Positions 24,297 through 35,622 of a DNA stretch of 64,000 nucleotides are shown here, one piece after another. Numbering within the stretch: the stretch's first letter is position 1; each line of letters opens with the position of its first letter. Under the pieces are notes generated by a model. It made no database searches. It was not told the origin of the DNA and saw only the letters and a program-made list of their open reading frames with translations. The stretch spans positions 40,861,880 through 40,925,879 of the forward strand of contig CP141132.1 in assembly GCA_035236585.1 (NCBI GenBank). The letters are read 5' to 3'. The position numbers and the translations under genes were made by a program. Source of the DNA: Warburgia ugandensis (taxonomy: Eukaryota > Streptophyta > Magnoliopsida > Canellales > Canellaceae).

Positions 24297-24902
24297 GGCA
24301 TTTGGGTCCTTTTTTCATGATGATAATATTAAAATTTTTATTATTAAATGGCATGAAGGTCTCCCATGCTCCATTATTTCTTCCCCATGCTCCATTTTTC
24401 TTCCCCAAGACCAGCTGGTGGTTTTTGACCCATGACTTCATGTGGGCTGCTCACAAGATTCGTTTTTGGGTCCCTTGTGGGCTCCATGTGGTGTAAAAAG
24501 ACAGTTTTGCCATTTATGTATAAAATTTTGGGTTTTATTCCCATGATCTCGGATTTGAGTGTACTTAGTGGCGTTGGATTTGTACTTATTAGTACATTCT
24601 AAATTTTGATGCCTCATATTTTGATTTTTGGGAGATTTTGATTTTTGGGTAAAATTACTATTTTACCCTTTTGTCCAAGAAATGAAGAAACTTAAGGATT
24701 TTTCATCCGAATTCAGAATTTGTCGTGCTTATAATCATTTTGAAGGGTTTTCTAAGTTTAATTTCAATTTTACCTGTCTTATTATTTGATTACACTTTTA
24801 TAAAAAGTATATTCTAAATAACCCTAATATTTCAGCCCAATATATCTAAAACTCAAACTTTATTGATTTTCTTAATCAATTACAAAAATTGGGGTTATTA
24901 TA

Positions 24903-26194
24903 GGGACGTCCACTGGCCCGTGTCCGTTACTGTCCATAGTAAGTCGTAGGGCAAAGGTGACCGGCTATGGGTGAGACATCTAAATCTGGACCGTGAGATT
25001 GCCCATGGCTAGATCTCCTCTGTTTCGTTAGATTCACATGGTCAGATTGCGTTCCCTAAGGTTTTTGGGCCCTAAGAATACATCCAATGGCTCACAAGTC
25101 TTAGCTGATCTAGGATGATGGATCTCACCCTATAGCCAGATCCATCATCTCCGATGAATCAATGGCTGGGGAGATCTTTCTGACGTCGGAAATCAATACA
25201 AACTACTGGAAACTAACTAAATGAGGGAGATTCACCTACCTGGATAGACGATATTCCGGAACTTGGTCAAAAATACCAGAAAATCCACACCTTATGATAA
25301 GTCAGAGGAGCTTCTATTTTCCTATGATATTATTACTGATAATTACTCCACCAATCTCCGTAAAATGAAAGGTCTTTTATAGATATCCGTATTCCTTAGA
25401 GATCCAATGGTTAAGATGATGTTTGAACTACTGAATAGTGATCCCTAATTCAAAAACCATAGTAGGGTGAAAACCCTACTCTTCGAGGATGACGTGTCTA
25501 TGGACACTCTGGATAACTCGAGGAGGAATGTTCCTCATGGTGCGTCTGGAGACGCTCTGATAGGAGATAAAAATGTAGAGAAAGAGAGAAGGAAAGAGAG
25601 AGAAGGAGGAGGATTTTTGAGCTGAAATTTTGGATAGTTTGGGGAATTTCATGAGAAATTTTATGAACATTTTTGGAAAATTTTTTTAGGGATATTTGTA
25701 GGTGTTTTGAGCACTTTTCATGATAACATGTATTAATTATGTTTATTTCTTTTTATTATTTAATATACATTGGATTCCCACTACCACCTCCTTCTCCATT
25801 AGCTAGTGGTAGTGGTTTGACTGATAATTGGACGTGGTCCAGTCATTGGATTCCATTGTGGCTCTCTTGTGGGCCCCACATGAGCCCCACATGTGTAAAA
25901 AGACCATTTTGCCCTTTACGTATAAATTTTAGGGTTTACTCCCATGATCTCTGAATTGAGTGTACTTAGTGGTGTTGGACTCATATTTTTTAGTACATTC
26001 TAATTATTATTATTATTATTTTATGTCTTAAGCCTTGGCTATGGTAAAATCACCATTTTTCCCTTTTGTTCATAAAAATGAATAAGGATTTTTCATCCGA
26101 ATTCAAAATGTATCATGCTTACAGTCATTTAGAAGGATTCTTGAAATTCTCAATTTCACTATTTATTGTATTACAAAAAGTTAGGGGTGTTACA
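24903..26194 (-). repeat. Solo LTR C, second part (5' portion in element orientation)
   Basis: Continues C after the B insertion; 24903-24907 (GGGAC) is B's duplicated target. It contains the promoter-proximal region and ends ...AGGGGTGTTACA, the reverse complement of the TGTAACACCCCT start shared with A and G. It is followed by AATTA (26195-26199). Confidence 0.88.
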
Positions 26195-26881
26195 AATTAC
26201 TTCTTTAAGGAGTTGGTAAACATTATGTTATGGATTTGTTTTGACGATTCTCTTCCTTGAATATAGGTGCATATAAATATTTAAATATGTATCTAGATGC
26301 TTATGATGCATTGTATGAAACGACTTAGGTGAGATTTTTGCATGTTTATATTATTTGAAAACCTTTCCTCAAATCATGTGTTCTCAATGTCGTGTTTTCA
26401 ACTTTTTGTAGTGTTAGATTACCTACTGGGTATGATAAATACTCAACCTAATATATTTTTTTCACAGGTCAACTCAAGAGTACAAAGTTTTAGTGCCCTA
26501 ATCTAGTAGGAGAAAGTAAGGGTAAGATGTTGATGCAATTATCCTAGGATTGATAGTGATCAATTTGTCATGTAATGTAATTTGACTTTAAGTGACTCTT
26601 TTTATAACTTGGGCTATGATTGCCAATCTTGAGAACATGATATATCAAGTTTTAGATGTCGTTGAAATTATCATATGCCTATATCATTAATTAAGTAAGT
26701 TAGATTTTTATATGTGTTGAAATGAATAATGACACTCAGGATGTTTATAAATGAAGTTTATAGAAAAAGAATTTTCCACTGCCATTGTTTTGCAAACTAT
26801 TTTAACTTAGAGATAAATCTTGCAAGTGAAATTTTTTTTTTTTTTTTTTTTTAAATGCATTATAAAAGCTGGGTCATCACA
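26195..26881 (+). repeat. LTR D, downstream part
   Basis: Continues D after the C insertion. It matches the last 0.7 kb of the E LTRs: ...TACCTACTGGGTATGATAAATACTC near 26410, GATGTTTATAAATGAAG near 26740, and the end GCTGGGTCATCACA. It includes a 21-nt T run at 26832-26852. The following sequence reads as Tat-type integrase, so D lies inside or against that element. Confidence 0.75.
26832..26852 (+). repeat. Poly-T tract (T21)
   Basis: Twenty-one consecutive T near the end of LTR D; absent from the matching place in E, so it is a local expansion. Confidence 0.95.
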
Positions 26882-27060
26882 TATTGGCATGTCACCCTGC
26901 CACTTATTCTATGGAAAAGACTATCACGTCCTAGTAGAACTTGAGCATGAAGCATACTAGGCTATTAGAAAGCTCAATTTCTACTTAGATGTTGGTGGGA
27001 CTCATAGAACTCCGCCAATGATGGCCCCAAGCTTGAACAAAAAAGGAGGAGGGTTTTTCC
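26882..27060 (+). mobile_element. Tat/Athila-like element: integrase C-terminal remnant
   Basis: One frame reads GMSPCHLFYGKDYHVLVELE followed closely by HEAY and AIRKLNF. This is the region found in Tat/Athila-lineage integrases as (CHLPVELEHKAYWA-KLN-D-). This lineage differs from the chromoviruses elsewhere in the window. The element is broken and truncated at its upstream side by D. It is the oldest visible layer of the left stack. Confidence 0.8.
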
Positions 27061-27794
27061 TTTTATTTCAATTTGAAACTATGAATCCTTTTACCCTTTA
27101 TTTCAAAACCATTCCCAAGCATATGTTTTATCCTATCTAAAGACCTATTGATCTTAAGGTGGAAGATAGCCTTAATGGGGATATAAATATGAAGGAATTA
27201 TGGTAAAATATTCTTGCTAGTCTTAACAATGGTATATATTCTTAGGGATCATATTTCTTGTCTCATTTATGCTTAAAATTATTTGAACCATCAATCTAAT
27301 TAGATCTAGTCACAAAGTAAGGGAATTTTGTTTGACCCCTTTCTCTGAGAGCTTTATTTCTGAGTGTATGTCCTTGAGATTTTGAGGTCAAAACATTATT
27401 TCAATGAAGTATAAGCACATTTATTTAGAAGTCTTGAGTTATGTAGATACACACAGTGCACTCTAAGATATAACTATAATAAAATGGCTTTGGTATGTTG
27501 ATAACTTATGAAATTCTTCATTCATCTTTATTAAGTTATTAAAGTTAGTAGAGTGCTAATGGATGCTAATTCTCTAAGATAAAGTAAAGGACTTAGTCTT
27601 ATGGAATTTTGTGGGTATATTCACTGCAAACCCTCATGAGGCTTAATTTGTCCACTAGGTGTAACCTTTGGGTTTTAAGGGATTATTGCATACGCTAAAT
27701 GCAATTATGAGCATCTATGAAAATAATAACCATTTTTATTTTCATGAATTTTTTGCATGTTTTGCTCAGAATTAGTAAAATGCTGATTTGGGGG
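27061..27794 (+). mobile_element. Tat/Athila-like element: 3' untranslated region
   Basis: AT-rich sequence with no open frame or motif that I recognise. It ends in a TTTGGGGG purine tract at about 27788-27794, as expected just before a Tat/Athila 3' LTR. Confidence 0.5.
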
Positions 27795-30479
27795 TGTGGT
27801 AAGTGTTCAATTCTATACAAAAAGTACCCAATTAGTATCACATGTGTTATAAAATACAAGTATTATTCTAAGTATTTATTTAAAAAAAATTCACAACACA
27901 TGCATTTATGAACTAATATTTCAAAAGTTTAATATTTGGTAGGTTGAGGAAGTAACCCAAAGTATGTGAGTAATCATAATTCTCTAATTAGGGTTTTTAC
28001 TCTTTTGTAGGTGTTGAGAAGATGATCCATGGCCAAGATTAAGAAAAATAAGAATTGAAGATTAAGTCAAAAGAGGGCCAAAGACCTAAATTTCAGCAAT
28101 CCAAAGCTAAAGCAAGGATTAAGATCATCACAAGGCAAGCAAATGAAGTCCAAGGAAGCAATTGGAAGTATCAAAGGTGACTGGGATTGGCCCATACAAA
28201 ATTCATGCAATTCCACCACCTTTGCACGAGAATTGGAGCCATACATGAAGTTTCCTAGTCTAACAATGAAACTTGAGGAAGCCAAGCCATTCAAGCTTTG
28301 AAGCCAAAGGACTTAGCCATTCAAGCCATCAAAGTTAGCCATCAAGCCACATGGAGTCACATGATTAGAGGACATTTAAAAGAAATTATCCTATGCTAAA
28401 TAGTGAATTTCAAGGGATAATTAGAAAGGAATTTAGGTGATAATTAACATGGTAAGATATATATATATATATATATATGTGCATATGTAAACCAATCAAG
28501 AGAGAAACCAAGTCAAAATTCCTTATGTTTCCCTCTCCTTTCTTCCTTCTTTTCTATGTCTTTCTTACACACCACATTACACATTTAGGAAGGGAGGAGT
28601 TCCACGCCACCTTCCTTGAAAGGTGACGCTTTCCCCCTTCTAATTCCACCAACTTCACCTACTCCACTTTCTAATTCCTTTCCTCACTCAACTACCTCAC
28701 CTTCTTACCTCTTTCCTCCATCTTTCTTACCTCTTTCCACTTTCTTTCTGTTCCATCATGTGATATACCCTAATAGAAGGAATTTGTGGGCTCATCCTAG
28801 GTTAGAATTCGATGTTTTCCCCCCTTAGCTCATAATTAGAAAGTCCATTCACCCAACTCACTTAGCCTTCTACTCTACTATCTCCAATCACTACCTTACT
28901 TTCCTACCTTGAGTCCTAGATCTAATTCTCCCTTTTATGCCAAGATAGGATCTTATCAAATTTCAAACCAAAACTCCATAAATACCCATGAATTCCATGC
29001 CTAATTCAAGCAGAGGGGTTATTTCTAACTCCTTGAAATCAAGCACATCTACTTGGAGGTACTCCTAGAGTTATGGACTGCAACATCTTGGCTGCTTTTA
29101 CTTGTCTTCCACACCTTTTTCTTATTTTGTTTCTTTAGTTTTTTCACTTTAATTCCAGGTTGGTACCTTGCTTTAATTCCTTTCTTTCATTGCTTGTTTA
29201 TTGTTTTATTTGTTGTTTTACTTTCATACTCATAATTCCTCTTTGATCTCCTTTCTTTTTTTCTTCCACTTCTTTTAATTTTCTTGCTTAATTCTTCAAG
29301 ATCAAACTTATATTTCATCTTGTAGTGGCAACCAAGAGAATAGTAGCTTTGAATCTCTTGTTTTCTTTTCATCTATTCCTTGTTTCTCACTTAGATTTAG
29401 GATTAGTTCGTGTTATTTTCTTTTCCATCTTCATCCTCTTACTGTCTTGATTTCTTTTTGGGCTTCACATGCACGATATCAGAGATTAGTTTGATATTTT
29501 TGGAGTGTGTTTATAATTTTCTTTGAATCAAGTTATAGTCATTAGAATATTACACAATTTTTAGCTTTGTTCTCTATGTAAATGTGCACAATTCATATAC
29601 CAAATTCCATAAAATAAAGTTTATGATTCATGCAAAGTTTCTCTTAATTATTTCCATGATTGAAGTTCATTAATTTTTTTCTTTAATGATCATATTTCAT
29701 TCCTTGAATCACACGCACCATATCAGTCCATACTAAGTTTCATGATCGTCTATTTCTAGAATTTTACCTTTCATGATTCATGCATAAATTCTAGCAATCC
29801 ATACAACTTATTTGTTTGATTCTTTAGGAACCAATTTAGCTTTTTAGATATTCCAGTTACCATTTTGATTACATCACATGTGTAAAAAGCTTTTAGTTCA
29901 TGCATTCCAGCCATTTTCTCATTCATGGACCATGTGCACAACTCCATGAGTCATTCACATGATGATTCGGTGATTGAGTGGTTTATTGTTTCCTTCTTTT
30001 ATAATAATTTTAAATTACTTGTTTAGTTAGTGGCATCTTAGTTTAGTTTTAGAAAGTTTCTTTGTTTAGTTTTAGAAAGATTTATTTTTAGAAAGTTTAG
30101 GAGTAGGAAATTGTTAGTTTTAGAAAGTGTCATTTTTAGTAAGTTTCCTTAAGTAAAGTTTCCTATTTCATTCATTCTAGTTTTGTATTAGTTTCTTTTA
30201 TTGAATGCATGTTAGTTGGGAAATTTTTTAATTCCATTGAAAATATTTATTTTTAGCAAGTTTTCTTTAGTTCATGTTTCTAATTTTATGCATGTTTCCC
30301 TTTCCAATGTTGTTTAAATTCCTAATTTAATTAAAACCCTCTTTCTTTGGCTAAGATAAAAAATTTAAATAAGATCCAATCAATTGAAAATTCTTTGAGA
30401 TTCCTTGTGGGATCAACCTCTCTAGCGTGCAATTACTACTTTGATTCATGCTCTTGTGAGTAATTTTAAAGCTACACCA
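27795..30479 (+). repeat. Tat/Athila-like 3' LTR (about 2.7 kb)
   Basis: Taken to start at TGTGGTAAGTG directly after the TTTGGGGG tract. It ends near CTACACCA, after CTTGTGGGATCAACCTC... and ACTACTTTGATTCATG, a pattern typical of the 3' end of Tat/Athila LTRs. It includes an (AT)n run at 28457-28478 that may overlap the promoter, and pyrimidine-rich stretches at 28500-28800 and 29090-29300. The primer-binding site expected after a 5' LTR is not seen, consistent with this being the 3' LTR or with its flank being replaced by F. Confidence 0.5.
28457..28478 (+). repeat. (AT)n microsatellite
   Basis: Eleven AT dinucleotides in the Tat-type LTR; polymorphism is likely. Confidence 0.9.
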
Positions 30480-30484
30480 ACTAT

Positions 30485-31671
30485 GATATTATGATTAGAT
30501 ACTAGATTGGGAGGAACTTTTTGAAGAGTAGTTAGAATGGGGATTGCACTGGGTGTAGGCGGTTAACTGTCCATGGCAATCAATGCACACTACCACGTGG
30601 TATCTATGAGAATGTATCACATCGGTAGTTGCCTGACGGTAGCTCGATGAGCATAGGAGTCTATGATATACTGTGGTGCATGTTGATCATGCCAGGTCCC
30701 TCTCAAGAGTTGGATGGTCTACTTTGTTGGGACAATGTGAGATGTCTTGTTGGAAGGATAGGAGTTCTAGCATCCCCATGACAAGACTAAAATCCCACCT
30801 AGTCTGTTATGTACAAGTTCTTTTTTTGGATTTGATGAGTATATTTGAAAAACCCTTGCACCTTATCTTAACAAAACATGACATGTAGCACACTACATTA
30901 AATTGGTTTTGCCGATCATTGGTTTACTCATAGACAAGGTATTTGAACATCATTGATTTTGAATTCATAAGCATTTTATTAGCATGTTAAACTTGAATTA
31001 ACTCACCCATGTAGAAATTTAGTTAATTATGCCATTCTGTAGAAAATCTGAGTTAGTTGGGTCACTTCTAATTTATTCCTAAAGTCTTAATTGTTATCTC
31101 TCTTTTACATAGTAACCACTTATATGCCTTAGTATGTATACATATTTATACATACCATTGGCTGCCTTGTATTTTGGGTAGACTAGTGCGTAGTAGCCTT
31201 ATTCCATGGTGAGAGTTTCTAGCTCACCCTCCTTCAAAACATTCAAAGAGTAGGGGAGGAGCCATTCTGGTAGCTGGGTGACTTGTGTGATTTTGATGTA
31301 TGTGATAAGAGGTTGTTTATTTTGTTAGACTTATGACTCTGTAATAGACTATGTTTAGAATTTTGGTTTGTAAGCTTAAGGTTGATATTCAGGATATTGT
31401 AAACCCTAAGAGACTATTCATATATGCATGTTTTCAATAGTAGTTTATGTCATGACTACTAGATCCTATGGCATGATGATTTAATTTAGAACACTCTTAC
31501 TATTTTAAATTATGTGAGGATATTTACTTGTAGTGGCAACAAGTTTGAAGGTGGGCATGTTTGAATATATACATATTATATGTTTTCTAACTCTTTTGTA
31601 AAATAACAAAAAAAATATTCTATTCTCAAAAGGAATTTTCAAATATTGTTTTGAAAAAGTGGAATGTTAGA
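30485..31671 (+). repeat. Partial 5' LTR of element F
   Basis: Matches the last 1.26 kb of the 3' LTR (47165-48430): TTATGATTA(A/G)ATACTAG at the start, the CCACGTGGTATC module at 30593-30604, GCCTTATTCCATGGTGAG near 31197, and the shared 3' tail with TAGTGGCAACAAGTTTGAAGG. The upstream two-thirds are absent and the sequence joins the Tat-type LTR end directly. Confidence 0.82.
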
Positions 31672-34600
31672 TATTTGATATTAGAGGTCATGCCATGTTG
31701 CTCACAACTAATTACTATGAAAAGAAATAGTATCAACTTATAAAGGATTGAGTCTTAGGATTAATTAGAGAGTAGTTGTGTAGGGAAACTTATTAGAATT
31801 TCATTGATTTTAAATGGCTCCTAGGAGACATAGTGAGAATCTTCCTTTGCTGATTGACAGATCAACCACCACTAAACATAGGGTGTCATTGGAGACCAAC
31901 TTGATGTGGCAAACCAGGTGGTTGAGCTTTTGTTTCAGAGGATGATGTAGTGGTTGCAGACTATTATGGGTTGAGGTGAGCTCATAGGAGATGTCAATGT
32001 AGAGGATGATGGTCTAAAGGGGGACAACCTACAGGAGAGATTTAGGCAAATCATGCCTAAGTTCTCCAACAAGGATGGGCAAGAGAGTACAAACACATGG
32101 CTGTACAATGTCAAGAAAATTTTAGTGGCCATGGAAATACTTGAGGAGAGGCAGGTGGTTGCCACCTTTGTTCTCATTGGTGAGGTTGCTATTTGTTGGC
32201 CAATAGTGGAGCAATTGGAGTTAGAGTTCTTAAGCCTTACTCAAGGCACCAAGATAGTTTCACAATATGAGGCAAAGTTTTCTTACTTAAGGAGGTCTTG
32301 TCCTGAGGTTTGTAGTATAGAGGTGAAGGTGGCATAGAAATTCATCAAGGGACTACATTTTGATTTAAAGAGCATAATCTGGACATCCCAGCCTACCACT
32401 ATAGCCAAGGTAGTGGAGTTAATATCCATTAGATAGGGAGCTGAGAGGCCTATTTAGAGAGGTGAGTAGATAGTTTGGATTGACTAGATAGGGTCCAGAC
32501 TAGAAGGGGAAGAAGAAATTTGTGATCAAAAGGAATCCCATTTCGCATGTGAGGTAGTTTGTGGGTTAGCCTAGGAAGAGCAAGATTGGATAGGGATGAT
32601 TCCATATATCTAGAAATTTTTAGGGCAGGGACCCTAGGTGTTTTCAGTGTGCCTAGTGGAGCCACGTTGCACAATAGTATCCCACGATGAGGAAAGTAGT
32701 ACTACCATAGTGGGCTAGGAACCATAGCGGGATCAGACACCTGAGCTGACCGGTTACCATGATGGGAGCAAATGACATGTCCATACCCTACACAGTAATG
32801 AGGTCAAGATTCCAAGATTTAGGACCATGTTTTCACCATTACTAGCTTGCATGGAAGCTACTCTCTTAGTGCATGATAGACTCACATGTATACTTATTTA
32901 CCCAAGTGCTGCATGTTCCTTTATATCTACTACATTTGCATGATGTTTGGACATAGTTTTGAGCAAACTAGGTTTTCTATTAGAGGTCAGTGTGCTGGTT
33001 GGGGAACTGGTGATAGTATAGGATTTCATACAGGACGTGCCTTTATTGATATCGGGTCAAGACGTGAAGGCCGATCTGATCATCTTGAGTATGATAGATT
33101 TTGATGTCATTTGAAGCATGGACTCACTATTCAAGCATGGGGCCTTAGTGAACTATAGGAAGAAGCAGGCGATTTTATATATTCCAGAGGGATAGAATCT
33201 CATTTTTCATGGGCGATTGGAAACATCTAGCATAAGAGTCACTTCACCTGGTCAAGCAGCATGCTAGTATCCAATGGATGCTAGGCATATCTAGCATATG
33301 TCGAGGCCCAGGAGAAGCCAATTTCTTGCCTTGAGGACATTGATGTAGTGCAATATTTTGGTGATATGTTTCTAGAGGAGCTATCAAAATTACTTACAAG
33401 GCATGAGATAGAGTTTACATCGAGCTACTACTAAGGGTGACTCCTACCTCTAAGGTTGGCTCCTATATGATTCCTATAGATCTCAAGGAGCAATGATACT
33501 GCATAGGAGTTGCTAGATCAGGGTTTTATCTACCCTAGTATATCACCATGAGGAGCTTAAATCCTATTTGTTAACAAGAAAGATGACTTTTTTGGGTTGT
33601 ATGTGGATTATAAGGCACTAAATGGGGTCACAATAAAGAACAAGTAGCCCTTGCTTTGCATAAATGACCTCTTTGACTAATTACAATTAGCTAAGGTGTT
33701 TTCTAAGCTCCGCCTGAGAATTAGTTCCCACCAGCTGATGGGGACATGTCGTAGATTGTATTTCATACTCAATATGGCCACTATGACTTCTTGGTGATGC
33801 CATTTAGGAATACAAAGGTTTTAGCTGCATTTATGGACATGATGAATTGAGTGTTCAGCAATTTCCTAGAAAAATTTGTTATTGTATTGATCAATGACAT
33901 CCTCATTTATTCTTATAGTGTTGAGGGGCATCAAGAGAACTTGAGGACCGTGTTGGGCATCTCCTGAGAGCATTGGTTGTATGCCAAGTTCTCTAAGTGC
34001 AAATTTTGGTTAGACTAGGTCCACATCCTTGGGCATTCCATATCAAAGGATAGAGTAGCAGTTGACTCATACAAGGTTGATGTAGTGTCCAGCTGGTAGT
34101 GGCAGAAGATTTTGATAGAGGGGCACATTTTTCTATGTCTTGAGTGTTATTGTAGGTGTTTTATTGAAGGGTTATCTTACATTGCTTAGTCTTTGATCAC
34201 TCTAACTAATAATGATCTAAAGTTCAAGCAGGAAGAGGATTGGGAATGAAGCTTTCAAGAGTTAAAGAAAAGACTTACATTAGTACCAGTCCTATCGTCA
34301 TTGGATGTAGGGTATGTCCTCATGCAACGTCAAAAGTTGATTGCGTATGCCTCTAGACAATTGAAGAAATATGAGTAGAATTACCCCACCCATGATCTTG
34401 AACTAGCCACCATTGTATTTGCCTTGAAGATTTGGCAGCATTATCTTTATGGGGAGAAGTTTGATCTGTTTACAAACCACAAGAGCCCCAAGTACATTTT
34501 TATACAAAACAAACTCATCATGGATAGAGGCACTGGTTAGAATACTTGAGGACTCCAAATTTACCATTCAATATCATCCTAGTAAAGCCAATGTGGTCAT

Positions 34601-35189
34601 AGATGCACTTAGCATAAGATTGGGTGGTATTATTGCTAATATCACTATCTGTTCTCCATACATGGACCAGATTCTCCAGGCTTAGCAGTCATGTACATAG
34701 ACATATAGTTTGCCTGAGAAGCATGGATTTGAGAAGGTTTCTAATGGGGGAGTTTAGTTCCATGGCAGATTAGTTGTTCCAAATGCTATAGGATTGATGT
34801 AAGATTTGCTAAACATTACTCACTATTCTAAGTTTACTATGCATCTAGGAGGTACTAAGATGTACCATGATATTAAGAGGTAGTTCTTGTGGCCTGGGAT
34901 GAAGACTAATATCGGGGATTGCATCGCCTATTGTAGATGTGTTAGAGATTCAAGGTGGGACCATGTGACTATGGACATTGTGGTTGGACTGCCTTGTACT
35001 TCCAATGGGCATGATGTTATATTGGTCATTGTGGATTGACTAACTAAGTCAGCTCACTTCCTACCTAGTCCACAGAAGTAGTTGTTAGAGAGTCTTTCCC
35101 AGTTGTATATTAAGGAGATCGTGAGCCTATACAGGTTACTGTTGGTGATTATCTCGGATAGAGATCCTAGGTTCACTTCATGATTTTAG
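31672..35189 (+). mobile_element. Element F internal region, first part (PBS, gag, PR, RT, RNase H, part of IN)
   Basis: An iMet-like primer-binding site (31676-31687) follows the LTR. A Gag remnant starts MAPRRHSENLP at 31814, with the retrotransposon-gag core at about 32050-32340 (WLYNVKKILVAMEILEE) and a zinc-knuckle-like patch near 32640. A protease-region remnant is at about 33040-33200 (DFDVI, SLFKHGALVNYRKK). RT is at about 33470-34000, RNase H at about 34340-34640 ([23 protein letters not shown]) and the start of integrase at about 34830-35180 (TMHLGGTKMYHDIKR, VTMDIVVGLP). It is broken many times and cannot encode a functional product. Confidence 0.85.
31676..31687 (+). other. iMet-type primer-binding site of element F
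   Basis: A TGGTATCAGAGC-like sequence a few bases after the LTR end; diverged but in the right place. Confidence 0.65.
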
Positions 35190-35614
35190 TAGAATGACTC
35201 CAAAATTTTGAGCTCTTTTGTATCACTTTACCAACTATATGTTTTTCATTTACCAACTATATGTAAATAACTACATTAAATGTTCTATTTTAATTAAAAT
35301 ATGAAACAAAATAATCTATGAGAAATACCTACATAATTAGATTTTATGCTCAAAATGGAATCCAACACCTCAAAGAACACTAAAAATAGAGTTCGTATGA
35401 CCAAGTTATAGATGTTCAAAGATTGAGGGCATTTCTATAATTTAAAAGTCAAAAACGAAAATAGTTGGAAAATGCAGGGGGTCATTTTGATAATGACACC
35501 CCCTCCATCGTCTTCCTCCTCCAGCCGACATGCTTGCACCACCTTCTCTAGTCAGCATTTACAGTGCTGGGAAAAATGGTGCCACCGCCATGGTACAGCA
35601 CCACCTCACTCCCC

Positions 35615-35622
35615 TATAAGTC
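35615..35622 (+). promoter_or_regulatory. TATA box in 5' LTR of E
   Basis: TATAAGTC in the context CACTCCCCTATAAGTCTCC; the 3' LTR has TATAAATC at the same place (41936-41943). About 425 bp from the LTR start. Confidence 0.55.

Larger units (their letters stand above)
14077..24902 (-). mobile_element. Element B: structurally complete LTR retrotransposon without recognisable pol
   Basis: Minus-strand element with an LTR at each end, GGGAC target-site duplications (14072-14076 and 24903-24907), a tRNA-iMet primer-binding site next to the right LTR, and a polypurine tract next to the left LTR. The 3.7 kb internal region contains no RT, RNase H or integrase motif I can find. It therefore looks like a large non-autonomous derivative (LARD-like) of the same LTR family as pol-bearing element A. 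By eye, the first 340 bp of the two LTRs differ at about 4-5 percent of sites. At commonly used plant LTR substitution rates that suggests an insertion roughly one to a few million years old. It is the youngest layer of the stack. Confidence 0.88.
20181..24902 (-). repeat. 5' LTR of element B (4.72 kb)
   Basis: It runs from TGTGACGACCCGGG to GGGGTTATTATA on the plus strand and is followed by GGGAC. It contains the full set of family blocks: the poly(A) signal (20381-20386), the primer-site-like hairpin (21033-21051), the conserved 270-bp block (about 22010-22260), the GC-rich segment (23555-23650) and the TATA box (24289-24296). Confidence 0.9.

Noticed and set aside
27717-27911. Small plus-strand open frame in the Tat-like region
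   Set aside because: Spans the purine tract and the LTR start; no coding signature.
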